12,016 nt of DNA from Deltaproteobacteria bacterium. Lineage in GTDB: Bacteria > Desulfobacterota > DSM-4660 > Desulfatiglandales > Desulfatiglandaceae. Under the pieces are notes generated by a model, which did no database searches, was not told the origin of the DNA, and saw nothing but the letters and a program-made list of their open reading frames with translations. The stretch is taken from contig JAOZQV010000077.1 in the NCBI GenBank assembly GCA_029932035.1, forward strand, positions 1 to 12,016, in the 5' to 3' direction. Shown one piece after another: positions 1-6,958 of this stretch. Position 1 is the first letter of the stretch, and each line of letters starts with the position of its first letter. The translations under genes and the position numbers were made by a program.

Positions 1-17
1 GGACGGCTTCCCTTTTT

Positions 18-43
18 CTTTGTGCCTTTGCCCCTTTGTGCCT
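18..43 (+). repeat. Short direct repeat in leader
   Basis: The 10-mer CTTTGTGCCT occurs at 18-27 and again at 34-43, in a pyrimidine-rich stretch upstream of the kinase gene. It resembles the short-repeat filler seen in the other intergenic gaps of this window. No function can be assigned. The rest of positions 1-60 shows no gene. Confidence 0.5.
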
Positions 44-67
44 CCTGAATAGTTACAAAAATATAAT
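38..67 (+). promoter_or_regulatory. Possible sigma70 promoter of the kinase gene
   Basis: A perfect TATAAT -10 box lies at 62-67, about 24 bp before the chosen start codon. The -35 position 17-18 bp upstream (about 38-44) does not resemble TTGACA, so the call rests on the -10 box alone. Transcription from here would give a very short leader. Confidence 0.25.
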
Positions 68-90
68 CTTCATAATTGGGGATGAATGAG

Positions 91-2403
91 ATGAACGAAA
101 ACAATCGGTTGATACGGAGAGGCGCTCAATCGCAGATAACGCTCAAGGCGGCCATCATCGGGGGAGGGAATGCCTGCGATGATCTTCTGGTTCTCTTAAG
201 CGGTGAACGTCACATGCGGTTGAACATGGAAATCGTGGGCGTGGCTGATCCCAGATCCGACGCCCCCGGCATCTCCCGGGCCAGGAAGATGGGGATCTTC
301 ACCACCTCCGATTTTACCGACCTCTATACCCTCCCCGGTCTCAACCTCCTCATCGAACTGACCGGATCAATGGACATAAGAGAGCGAATGATCCGCACCA
401 AGCCGATCCACATCAGTTCTATCGACCACCGGGGCGCCCGCCTCTTTTGGGATCTGATCCAGATAGAGACTGAAAAACAGCAGTTACAACAGGAATCGGA
501 AACGGCCATCAGGAGGGAAAGGGACTGGTCCCAGAGATTCATAGATTCCCTCGGGGACAAGATAATGGTTCTGAACAGGGATCGTACCATATACAGGGTC
601 AACAGGACCTTTGTGAGGGCAAGCGGGTTGAGTGAAGATGCGGTATTGGGAAAACCATGTTATGAAATCACCCACCGCGTCTCGGAACCGTGTAAGGGAG
701 AAGATCATGGCTGTCCTTTTGAGGAAGTGCTTACAACCGGGGCCTCCTGCTCGGTAATACATCAACATAAGGATATGGAAGGAAAGCGTATCTTTGAAGA
801 AATCATGGCCACCCCTATCCTGAATGATAAAGGCGAAATCATTCAGGTGATCGAAGGGATCCGGAATGTGACAAGCAAAGTCGCTTTAGAAGAAGAGGTG
901 CGTCGCAACAAGGAATACTTGGAGAACATCATCGCCAACTCCTCTGACATGATAATCACCACCGATCTCCAAGGCAAAATTGTAACATTCAATCCCGGCG
1001 CTGAAAATATGTTAGGCTACAGCATAAAAGAGGTTTTTGGGGTCGACATTGAGACCCTGTGGAAGATGCCCGCAAAGCGGCGTCATCTCATGGCTGAGGT
1101 TAAGACCAAGGGATTTGTGAGTAATTACCCTGCCACCCTTATTGCCAAGGATGGCCAGGAGGTGGAAATCAGCCTCTCTTTAGCAGAGCTACGGGACAGC
1201 GAGAGGCATGTCCTGGGTACAGTGGGGATCAGCAAGGATGTAACCGAGGAAAATCGGCTGCGCAGGCAACTCATCCAACAGGAAATGGAACTCAGGAAGG
1301 CCAATGACTTCATGAATAAGAGCATTCAGAGTTCGCCCAACGCCATCATGGCAACCGATATAAAGGGGAACATCATCATCTGGAACCGGGCCGCAGAAGA
1401 AACCCTTGGATACAAGGCAGCGGAAGTGATCGGCAAAATGAAGATCGACAAGATCTATCCGGAGGGAACGGCCAAAAAGGTGATGCAGATGATGCGGAGC
1501 CCTGAGCACGGCCCGGTTGGAAAGCTGCGATCCTATCCCATGGTCTATGTACGGCAGGATGGCGAGGTGGTTGAGGGGAATCTCTCATCCGCCATCATTT
1601 ATGACGCCGACGGCACCGAAGCGGCATCTGTGGGTATTTTTGTGGACCTGGAAGAGCGCCTACAGATGGAAAGAACACTGAGGCAAACCCAGGAGCAGTT
1701 ATTGCAGTCCGAGAAGTTGGCGGCCATGGGGCGTCTGACTTCACAGATTGCCCATGAGCTGAATAACCCCCTTTACGGAATCATGAATACCTTAGAACTG
1801 CTGAAAACCGAGATTTCTCCACAGAACAAGAGAAGAAAGATCTTAGAGATGGCTCTCTCAGAGACCGTGAGGCTTTCTGAAATGCTTCGCAAGATGCTCT
1901 CGTTTTCCAAACCGGATGAGGAAAAGAGACAGCCGTCAGACATCAACATGATCTTGGATGAGATACTTCTTCTTCACGAGAAGCAACTTCGGGAACTCAG
2001 CATCCGTATATCAGTTTCTTCTGGGGAAGGCTTAGGGGAGGTATACGCCTCCAAAAACCAGCTCAGACAGGTCTTTTTGAATATGATCTCCAACGCGAGG
2101 GATGCCATGCCGGATGGGGGAACCCTAACGGTCGAAACAACGGCCGTAGACGATACGATTCAGGTAAAAATCTCTGATACAGGGACCGGCATCAGAGAAG
2201 AAAACCTTGATAAAATCTTTGACGCCTTTTTTACAACCAAAGACAGCATAAAGGGCGTGGGCCTCGGTCTATCCGTCTGTTACGGTTTCATAAAAGATCA
2301 TGGGGGTGATATCAAGGTCGCGAGTCGGATAAATTCCGGGACAACTTTCACCATTATCCTCCCTGTTCACAAAGAGGCGGCTAACAACGCGGAGGGGGAG
2401 TGA
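91..2403 (+). CDS. Soluble multi-PAS sensor histidine kinase with Rossmann-like N-terminal domain
   Basis: A two-component sensor kinase of about 770 aa that autophosphorylates on His and passes phosphate to a response regulator. Numbered from the ATG at 91: a Rossmann-like nucleotide-binding domain at about 18-92 (GGGNACDD turn at 24-31, then a VGVADP strand); PAS1 about 147-262 with Cys190, Cys201 and Cys208; PAS2 about 272-387; PAS3 about 403-522; a short coiled coil; HisKA with the H-box SQIAHELNNPL and phospho-acceptor His555; and HATPase_c about 650-758 with N-box (NMISNARDAM), G1 (DTGTGI), F-box (FDAFFTTK) and G2 (GVGLGLS). There is no transmembrane segment or signal peptide, so the kinase should sense a cytoplasmic signal. 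The start is uncertain: ATG 91 has GGGGA about 8 nt upstream, while ATG 82 and TTG 76 are in frame but lack a Shine-Dalgarno. Its likely partner is the regulator at 2800, but a 396-bp gap separates them. Confidence 0.93.
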   Translation: MNENNRLIRRGAQSQITLKAAIIGGGNACDDLLVLLSGERHMRLNMEIVGVADPRSDAPGISRARKMGIFTTSDFTDLYTLPGLNLLIELTGSMDIRERMIRTKPIHISSIDHRGARLFWDLIQIETEKQQLQQESETAIRRERDWSQRFIDSLGDKIMVLNRDRTIYRVNRTFVRASGLSEDAVLGKPCYEITHRVSEPCKGEDHGCPFEEVLTTGASCSVIHQHKDMEGKRIFEEIMATPILNDKGEIIQVIEGIRNVTSKVALEEEVRRNKEYLENIIANSSDMIITTDLQGKIVTFNPGAENMLGYSIKEVFGVDIETLWKMPAKRRHLMAEVKTKGFVSNYPATLIAKDGQEVEISLSLAELRDSERHVLGTVGISKDVTEENRLRRQLIQQEMELRKANDFMNKSIQSSPNAIMATDIKGNIIIWNRAAEETLGYKAAEVIGKMKIDKIYPEGTAKKVMQMMRSPEHGPVGKLRSYPMVYVRQDGEVVEGNLSSAIIYDADGTEAASVGIFVDLEERLQMERTLRQTQEQLLQSEKLAAMGRLTSQIAHELNNPLYGIMNTLELLKTEISPQNKRRKILEMALSETVRLSEMLRKMLSFSKPDEEKRQPSDINMILDEILLLHEKQLRELSIRISVSSGEGLGEVYASKNQLRQVFLNMISNARDAMPDGGTLTVETTAVDDTIQVKISDTGTGIREENLDKIFDAFFTTKDSIKGVGLGLSVCYGFIKDHGGDIKVASRINSGTTFTIILPVHKEAANNAEGE

Positions 2404-2415
2404 TTACGCCTCCCC
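2395..2415 (+). terminator. Weak hairpin at the kinase stop codon
   Basis: GGGGAG (2395-2400) and CTCCCC (2410-2415) can form a 6-bp G/C stem with a 9-nt loop that includes the stop codon. The downstream sequence is AT-rich but has no real T-run, so this is at best a weak terminator. Confidence 0.25.
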
Positions 2416-2513
2416 ATTTGTGAACTCTTTACCCATCAGACAGTTCCATGCATCTCTCACTAAAGAATGAAGACGAAATAACATCCACATTATTTGAAAA
2501 TCGTTCTTGCAGT

Positions 2514-2574
2514 CATAATCTTAATCGTAATCTTAATTATAATCGTTTTGAGTAAGATTATGATTAAGATTATG
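2514..2574. repeat. 22-bp near-perfect inverted repeat
   Basis: The left arm 2514-2535 and right arm 2553-2574 are reverse complements except for one pair (G2527 opposite T2561, a G-U wobble in RNA), with a 17-nt loop. Both arms are built from a direct repeat of units such as TAATCTTAATC. The structure is AT-rich, lacks a T-tail and lies about 110 bp after the kinase stop. It may be a dispersed genomic repeat or an mRNA-stabilising hairpin. Confidence 0.8.
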
Positions 2575-2666
2575 ATTAAGAAATTGGGAATTTCATCCCT
2601 GATCCTAAACCATAAAGAACTCCCCTCCATCCAGAGCAAGAAGAGCCTGCGTTTCAAACCCTGGAA

Positions 2667-2762
2667 TTATAGTTATTGCCGTTTTTATATTTATTTTAAC
2701 TAAAAAAGTGCTGAAATGTCAATTTTTTTCTTGACATTCTGAAATAATTAGAATAACTATAA
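2667..2762. repeat. Inverted repeat flanking the regulator promoter
   Basis: TTATAGTTATT at 2667-2677 is the exact reverse complement of AATAACTATAA at 2752-2762, 74 nt apart. An overlapping pairing of 2672-2688 with 2759-2775 matches at 14 of 17 positions. The downstream copy sits on the candidate -10 region of the regulator gene, so the pair could be two binding sites of one protein. Confidence 0.55.
2715..2738. promoter_or_regulatory. Operator-like palindrome overlapping the -35 box
   Basis: AATGTCAA (2715-2722) and TTGACATT (2731-2738) form a perfect 8-bp inverted repeat around an 8-nt T-rich spacer. The right arm contains the candidate -35 hexamer. A dimeric regulator bound here would compete with RNA polymerase. 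The downstream HTH-receiver protein is a plausible but untested ligand. Confidence 0.45.
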
Positions 2763-2763
2763 A
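2731..2763 (+). promoter_or_regulatory. Candidate promoter of the regulator-metF operon
   Basis: There is a consensus -35 TTGACA at 2731-2736. The -10 is ambiguous: TAACTA at 2754-2759 has 17-bp spacing but a poor match, while TATAAA at 2758-2763 matches well but at 21-bp spacing. This is the only good -35 hexamer I see ahead of the six-gene run, and the regulator start codon follows about 37 bp later. Confidence 0.45.
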
Positions 2764-2799
2764 AACTAAAATAACGCATAGATAGAGGAGTCCTAATTC

Positions 2800-3375
2800 A
2801 TGGAAGATATATTGACAGTTTTTAAGGCCAGCAAACAGTGCAATGTCTCCCCCAAAACCATTATCAACTGGATTGAATCCGGCCATATCACAGCTTATAA
2901 GACCGTCGGGGGACATCGCCGCATAAAGCAATCAGACCTTGTCGCATTTATGACCAAACAGGGAATTCCCATTCCCGAGGATACGCCTGTTGAAGAGCGC
3001 ACAAGGATTTTGGTGGTTGACGATGATCCCATCATTGTGGAGACCATTGTGCAATCCCTCGAAGAGGATGAGCATGACTACGAGGTCATCTCAGCTTCTG
3101 ACGGCTTTGAGGCCGGGATACAGGTCAACCATTTCAAGCCCCACCTCCTGATTCTGGATATCATGATGCCGGATATTAAGGGATATGAGGTATGCAAAAA
3201 GATCAAGAACGAGGAGGAGACAAAAGATATCAAGATCATTGTCCTGTCCGCCTACTTGGACGAAGAGAAATTCAAAAAAATGAAGGAGCATGGGGCGGAC
3301 GTCTGTTTTTCCAAACCCCTTCCCCTTCCCCAGCTAAAGGAAGAGGTGGCCAGACTGTTGGGAGGAAAAGAATGA
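2800..3375 (+). CDS. HTH (MerR/excisionase-type)-receiver response regulator
   Basis: A 191-aa DNA-binding response regulator with reversed domain order. Residues 1-55 form a MerR/excisionase-like winged helix (SPKTIINWIESGHI helix pair, then the GGHRRIKQSDL wing seen in helix_turn_helix/BldC-type proteins). A short Pro/Glu linker leads to a CheY-like receiver at 68-188 with acidic pocket Asp74-76, phospho-acceptor Asp120 (LILDIMMPD), Ser150 and Lys172 (SKP). The receiver is intact, so phosphorylation is expected, probably by the kinase at 91-2403. The start has GAGGAG 9 nt upstream. The stop overlaps the next start as ATGA (3372-3375), so the regulator and the MTHFR-like gene are translationally coupled. 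It probably regulates this operon, possibly itself through the palindrome at 2715-2738. Confidence 0.9.
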   Translation: MEDILTVFKASKQCNVSPKTIINWIESGHITAYKTVGGHRRIKQSDLVAFMTKQGIPIPEDTPVEERTRILVVDDDPIIVETIVQSLEEDEHDYEVISASDGFEAGIQVNHFKPHLLILDIMMPDIKGYEVCKKIKNEEETKDIKIIVLSAYLDEEKFKKMKEHGADVCFSKPLPLPQLKEEVARLLGGKE

Positions 3376-4247
3376 AACTGAAAGAATCCTTGGATAAGAA
3401 AAAATTTGTTGTCACGTCTGAGATACAGGCGCCCATTGATGAAGAACCGGAGGCTCTCATAAAGCGCTTGGAGCTGATCCGTGGGCGCGTGGATGGCATT
3501 GCTGTCCCGGAGTTAGAGGTTGAGGGTGTTGTCGGGGATAGTATCAAGGCCTGCGATCTCCTGAAGCGGAATCGTTTTGAGTCCATTTACCAGACCACCA
3601 CCCGGGATAAAAACCGTCCCCAGTTGCAGAAAGATCTCCTCCTTGCCCACGAAGCGGGTGTTGAAAATCTACTCGTTTTTACAGAAGACTACCGGATCAC
3701 CGGTGACAGCCTTCAGGAAATGATGTTTTTTCATGTGGATGCGGGAAAACTATCATCTGTCTTAGAGCACATGCAGGAAGGCTATACGGTTGATGGCAAA
3801 GAACTCCAGTCTAAGGCGGAATTCGTATTGGGATCCGGTGTTGAATCGGGATGGGGAAAAAACGTTCCGGATCTTGAGATGAAAGAGATGGAGGAGATGA
3901 CAAAGATCGGGACCGGTTATTTCCTCACAACGCCAGTATTTGATCTGGCGCTGTTTGAGAAATTCATGAAACATGCCAAAACCTTTGGGACCCCTGTAAT
4001 TGCAGAGGTGATGATCTTGAGGACCGCCGGCATGGCCCAGTTCATGAACCGTCATTTCAAGTCAGGTCTGGTCCCTGACTGGATGATCAAAAAATTAGCC
4101 AAGGCCCCGGACAAGCAAAAGGCCAGCATCGAAATCTTTGCCGATACTGTGAAGGGTCTCAAGGACCTCTGCCAGGGGATACACATCATCACCATCGGTG
4201 GTGAAGAAAAGCTGAGACATTATTTGGATGCGGCCAAGCTGAGATGA
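3372..4247 (+). CDS. Divergent methylenetetrahydrofolate reductase (MetF-like)
   Basis: A 291-aa cytoplasmic protein of the MTHFR TIM-barrel family, which binds FAD and interconverts 5,10-methylene- and 5-methyl-tetrahydrofolate. Recognisable motifs are TSEIQAP near residue 15 (Glu17 matches the catalytic Glu of the usual SxEFxPP), TTTRDKNR at 75-82, and FTED at 103-106 in place of TGD, keeping the Asp. The substrate-binding TQ motif is TT here (186-187), and overall it is more divergent than the second copy at 11459. The ATG at 3372 is chosen because GGAGG (3361-3365) lies 6 nt upstream and the product then begins like other MetF proteins. A longer frame back to 3192 would only overlap the receiver gene. 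It sits 15 bp before the FdhA-like gene. Family membership is clear; whether it still acts on methylene-THF is not. Confidence 0.9.
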   Translation: MKLKESLDKKKFVVTSEIQAPIDEEPEALIKRLELIRGRVDGIAVPELEVEGVVGDSIKACDLLKRNRFESIYQTTTRDKNRPQLQKDLLLAHEAGVENLLVFTEDYRITGDSLQEMMFFHVDAGKLSSVLEHMQEGYTVDGKELQSKAEFVLGSGVESGWGKNVPDLEMKEMEEMTKIGTGYFLTTPVFDLALFEKFMKHAKTFGTPVIAEVMILRTAGMAQFMNRHFKSGLVPDWMIKKLAKAPDKQKASIEIFADTVKGLKDLCQGIHIITIGGEEKLRHYLDAAKLR

Positions 4248-4249
4248 TG

Positions 4250-4254
4250 AGGAG
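4250..4254 (+). promoter_or_regulatory. Ribosome-binding site fixing the TTG start at 4263
   Basis: AGGAG lies 8 nt before the TTG at 4263. The nearby ATG at 4267 is out of frame. From TTG the protein begins directly with the first strand of a [2Fe-2S] ferredoxin domain, as the family requires. Confidence 0.7.
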
Positions 4255-4262
4255 AAATACAC

Positions 4263-6920
4263 TTGGATGAAATAAGTCTGGCGATCAACGGAATAAGGGT
4301 TAGTTGCACGCCTGGTGCCAGCATCTTAGAGACGGCAGAGAAGAACGGAATAAAGATCCCCAAGCTCTGCTATCATCCTGATCTCGAGCCTTTTGGGGCC
4401 TGCCGTCTTTGCTTAGTGGAAGATGAAAAGAGCGGGCGTGTCATGGCATCATGCGTCACGCCTGCTGCTCCTAACATGGAGATCGTGACAGACTCTCCCC
4501 GCGTCATCAGGCACAGAAAAAATATCGTTCGTATGATGATCGCTGAACACCCCGAGTCCTGTATCGTCTGCAGCAAAGGAAACCGATGTCAGTTGCGGCA
4601 GATCGCCGCTCAAATGGGCATCGGTGAAACAGATCTTTATTCCATGCCCAACTACAAGCAGTTGGAGGTGGAAAACCCGTTCATTGTCAGGGACCTGAGC
4701 AAATGCATTTTGTGTGGAAAGTGTATTCGAGCCGACCATGAGCTGGTTGTTGTGGGGGCCATTGATTATAATCTGAGGGGGTTTAAATCGCGACCTGCAA
4801 CCCTTCACGACCTGGCCCTGGAACATTCCAACTGTACCTTCTGCGGCACCTGTGTATCCATGTGCCCCACCGGTGCCTTAGCCGTAAAAGACACAAGATA
4901 TGTGGGAACCCCGGAGCGGGAAGAATGCACTACGTGCGGGTTCTGCGGGGTGGGCTGTTCCCTGCTCATGGGCGTTTTCGATGACAGGGTCGTAGAGATC
5001 AACCCGGGCGGTCTCCACGGTTCTGTGAACCGGGCCACCCTTTGTGTCCGCGGGCATTATGCACATGATTTCCTTAATGCCCGGGCGCGTCTGACCCAAC
5101 CCATGATCAGGAAGGGCGATCAATTAGAGCCCGTGTCATGGGATGAGGCCCTGAACACCATCGCCAAGAGGCTCGGGGACATCAAGAAGGATTACGGACC
5201 ACAAAGCATCGGACTGTTTGGATCATCAAAATGCACAAATGAGGAAAACTATCTATTCCAGAAGATAGCCAGGGCAATCTTAGGCACCAACAATGTGGAC
5301 AATGGAGGATATCTGGCCGGGAGATCGGCCCTTCGTGTGATCCATGAGAGGACTGACGGTGGGCGCCGCATAAATCCCATAGACAACCTTTGCGGGGCAG
5401 AATCCATCCTTGTATTAGGTGCCAATCCGGCCCAGTCAGCCCCTGTATTGAGCTATGCAATCAAGAGAGCCGCCAAGGGCGGGACCCCCTTGATCGTGGT
5501 GGATCCGCGGAAAACCGATCTGACCCCCCTTTCATCCCTCTATGTACCCATATCCCCCAATAAGGACTGCGAATGGATCAACTCCCTTGCTGCCATTTTG
5601 TGGAAGAAGTTTGGACATGACACGGCATTTATAGAACGGTTCACCGAAGGGTTCGGGCCTTACAGCGATGCCCTTTCATCCTTTAATCCTGAAAGGCTCT
5701 GTCTCGCTACCGGGACAGATATGGCTTCTTTAGAGCGTGCGGCAGAATTGTTGAAAGGGAAAAAGATCGCGCTAATTGTGGGACACGGAATCACCCAACA
5801 GAGAGGTGGGGCACGGACCATGGAGGCCCTGCTCAATCTCTCCCTGATGACAGGGAGTATTCGCAGTAAGACCGGCGGGCTTTATGTCATTGCCAAAGAA
5901 AATAATGAGGTGGGGGCCTGGGATATGGGAACCGTCCCGGATGCGCTCCCGGGCCGCTTGCCACTGAGTAATGCTGACACTCGAAAAGAGTGGGAACGCT
6001 CCTGGAACGTGAAGATATCTCCTGATCAGGGCCTCAATGTGTTTCGTATGATCGAGGAAAGCGAAAAGGGGAATCTCAAGGCCCTCTATATTATGGGGGA
6101 AAACCCCCTTCGCAGCCTACCCCAGGGTAATCGTGTGATGGAGGCCATGGAAAAACTGGATTTCTTAGTGGTCCAGGATATCCTCCACAACGAAACCACC
6201 CGGATTGCAGATGTAGTTCTACCTGGTGCGGCCTTCTCTGAAAAAGATGGCTCTTTTACCAATATGGAGGGGCGCATAGAATGCTTTAGCGAGGTGGCGC
6301 CGCCCCCGGGTGATAGCAAACCTGACTGGGAAATCTTAGATTTACTTGCCATTAAGATGGGGCATGAAAAACGTTATGGTTCCTTAGACAAAATAAGGGC
6401 TGAAATGACCCGCTCCATAGCCCTGTACGCAGACCTGAAGGAGAACACGAATAAAAATTTCAGTTGGATCAAAGAAACAAGCAAACTGAAGCTTTTCAGT
6501 TCCAATGGAGAGGGAACCATGATCCCCTTTTCATCCCTGGGGTCAGTGGAAACCGAGATTGCTGACGATGAGTATCCCTTTACTGCGATCTTAGGGTCAC
6601 AGCGTTTTCATTTGGGAAGCGGGACCCGTACCGCGCATTCTGCACGGATCCGGGATTTTGGTTTGAAGGGTGAGGTGGAGTTATCTCCGGAAGACGGGGC
6701 TATGATGAACCTGAAGAACGGCGATACGGTTCAGGTGCAATCTCGGGAGGGGGCCCTATCTAGGGAAATCCGCTTAGAAAAGGGGCTAAGGCGGGGGCTA
6801 CTCTTTATCCCAACCGCGTTTCATGGAAATGATGCCATGAACCTGCTCGGTTTGATCCAGTTGGAGGATACGCAATCGCAGGGTTTCAAGATGTGCCAGG
6901 TAAAGGTCCGAAAAGCATAA
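4263..6920 (+). CDS. FdhA/NuoG-like iron-sulfur molybdopterin-fold subunit, catalytic residues lost
   Basis: An 885-aa soluble protein with the layout of NAD-linked formate dehydrogenase alpha chains. In order: a plant-type [2Fe-2S] domain (Cys36, 47, 50, 64); a NuoG-type His-Cys [4Fe-4S] site (His96, Cys100, 103, 109); a two-cluster ferredoxin domain (Cys148/151/154 and Cys191/194/197/201); the molybdopterin-family [4Fe-4S] site (Cys225, 228, 232, 261); and a full-length molybdopterin-fold domain to the C-terminus. In formate dehydrogenases the NVD motif is followed by the Sec/Cys-His pair. Here NVD (344-346) is followed by NGGYLAG, placing Ala352-Gly353 at that pair. The active-site Arg (in the NPxRGQNN motif) is Ala544. 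The fourth Cys of the first ferredoxin motif is Asp158. Formate oxidation is therefore unlikely; it may be an electron-transfer scaffold between the NuoEF-like subunits and MetV/MetF. Whether it binds a molybdenum cofactor is unknown. It starts at TTG. Confidence 0.92.
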   Translation: MDEISLAINGIRVSCTPGASILETAEKNGIKIPKLCYHPDLEPFGACRLCLVEDEKSGRVMASCVTPAAPNMEIVTDSPRVIRHRKNIVRMMIAEHPESCIVCSKGNRCQLRQIAAQMGIGETDLYSMPNYKQLEVENPFIVRDLSKCILCGKCIRADHELVVVGAIDYNLRGFKSRPATLHDLALEHSNCTFCGTCVSMCPTGALAVKDTRYVGTPEREECTTCGFCGVGCSLLMGVFDDRVVEINPGGLHGSVNRATLCVRGHYAHDFLNARARLTQPMIRKGDQLEPVSWDEALNTIAKRLGDIKKDYGPQSIGLFGSSKCTNEENYLFQKIARAILGTNNVDNGGYLAGRSALRVIHERTDGGRRINPIDNLCGAESILVLGANPAQSAPVLSYAIKRAAKGGTPLIVVDPRKTDLTPLSSLYVPISPNKDCEWINSLAAILWKKFGHDTAFIERFTEGFGPYSDALSSFNPERLCLATGTDMASLERAAELLKGKKIALIVGHGITQQRGGARTMEALLNLSLMTGSIRSKTGGLYVIAKENNEVGAWDMGTVPDALPGRLPLSNADTRKEWERSWNVKISPDQGLNVFRMIEESEKGNLKALYIMGENPLRSLPQGNRVMEAMEKLDFLVVQDILHNETTRIADVVLPGAAFSEKDGSFTNMEGRIECFSEVAPPPGDSKPDWEILDLLAIKMGHEKRYGSLDKIRAEMTRSIALYADLKENTNKNFSWIKETSKLKLFSSNGEGTMIPFSSLGSVETEIADDEYPFTAILGSQRFHLGSGTRTAHSARIRDFGLKGEVELSPEDGAMMNLKNGDTVQVQSREGALSREIRLEKGLRRGLLFIPTAFHGNDAMNLLGLIQLEDTQSQGFKMCQVKVRKA

Positions 6921-6938
6921 GGTCCAGAGATCTTACAT

Positions 6939-6954
6939 CCACCAGGGAGGGTGG
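6939..6954 (+). promoter_or_regulatory. Small hairpin exposing the nuoE Shine-Dalgarno
   Basis: CCACC (6939-6943) can pair with GGTGG (6950-6954), leaving AGGGAG in the loop, which is the core of the strong Shine-Dalgarno for the ATG at 6959. With a 5-bp stem the effect is probably modest. It supports 6959, and not an upstream start at 6893 inside the previous gene, as the true start. Confidence 0.35.
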
Positions 6955-6958
6955 TATA

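Larger units (their letters stand above)
2404..2799. other. AT-rich intergenic region
   Basis: These 396 bp hold no convincing gene. From left to right there is a unique-looking stretch, the 22-bp palindrome at 2514-2574, a small hairpin GAAATT-GGG-AATTTC at 2580-2594, an 11-bp inverted repeat (2667-2677 and 2752-2762), and the promoter/operator candidate at 2715-2763. A 69-codon frame at 2494-2703 exists only because the palindrome encodes Ile/Leu/Lys runs. It starts with TTG and has no ribosome-binding site. Confidence 0.7.

Noticed and set aside
2553..2580. Repeated GATTAAGATTAT units as a CRISPR or iteron-like array
   Set aside because: The units are only about 12 bp with no spacers and are explained as the arm of a palindrome. 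No cas or replication gene is nearby.
2494..2703. A 69-codon + strand frame encoding a hydrophobic Ile/Leu-rich start, resembling a small membrane peptide or toxin
   Set aside because: The hydrophobic run is just the translation of the 22-bp AT-rich palindrome. It begins at TTG with no Shine-Dalgarno and its C-terminal part looks random.
3192..3371. An extended N-terminus for the first MetF-like protein
   Set aside because: The extra 60 residues overlap the receiver domain in another frame and look like a shadow translation. ATG 3372 has a good Shine-Dalgarno and a family-like start.
4449..4826. A 125-codon antisense frame opposite the FdhA-like gene
   Set aside because: It is a shadow of a gene whose Fe-S motifs are clear on the + strand, with no independent support.
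5292..5321. Selenocysteine at the FdhA-like active site
   Set aside because: The frame has no in-frame TGA here. The Sec/Cys position is an ordinary GCC (Ala) codon.
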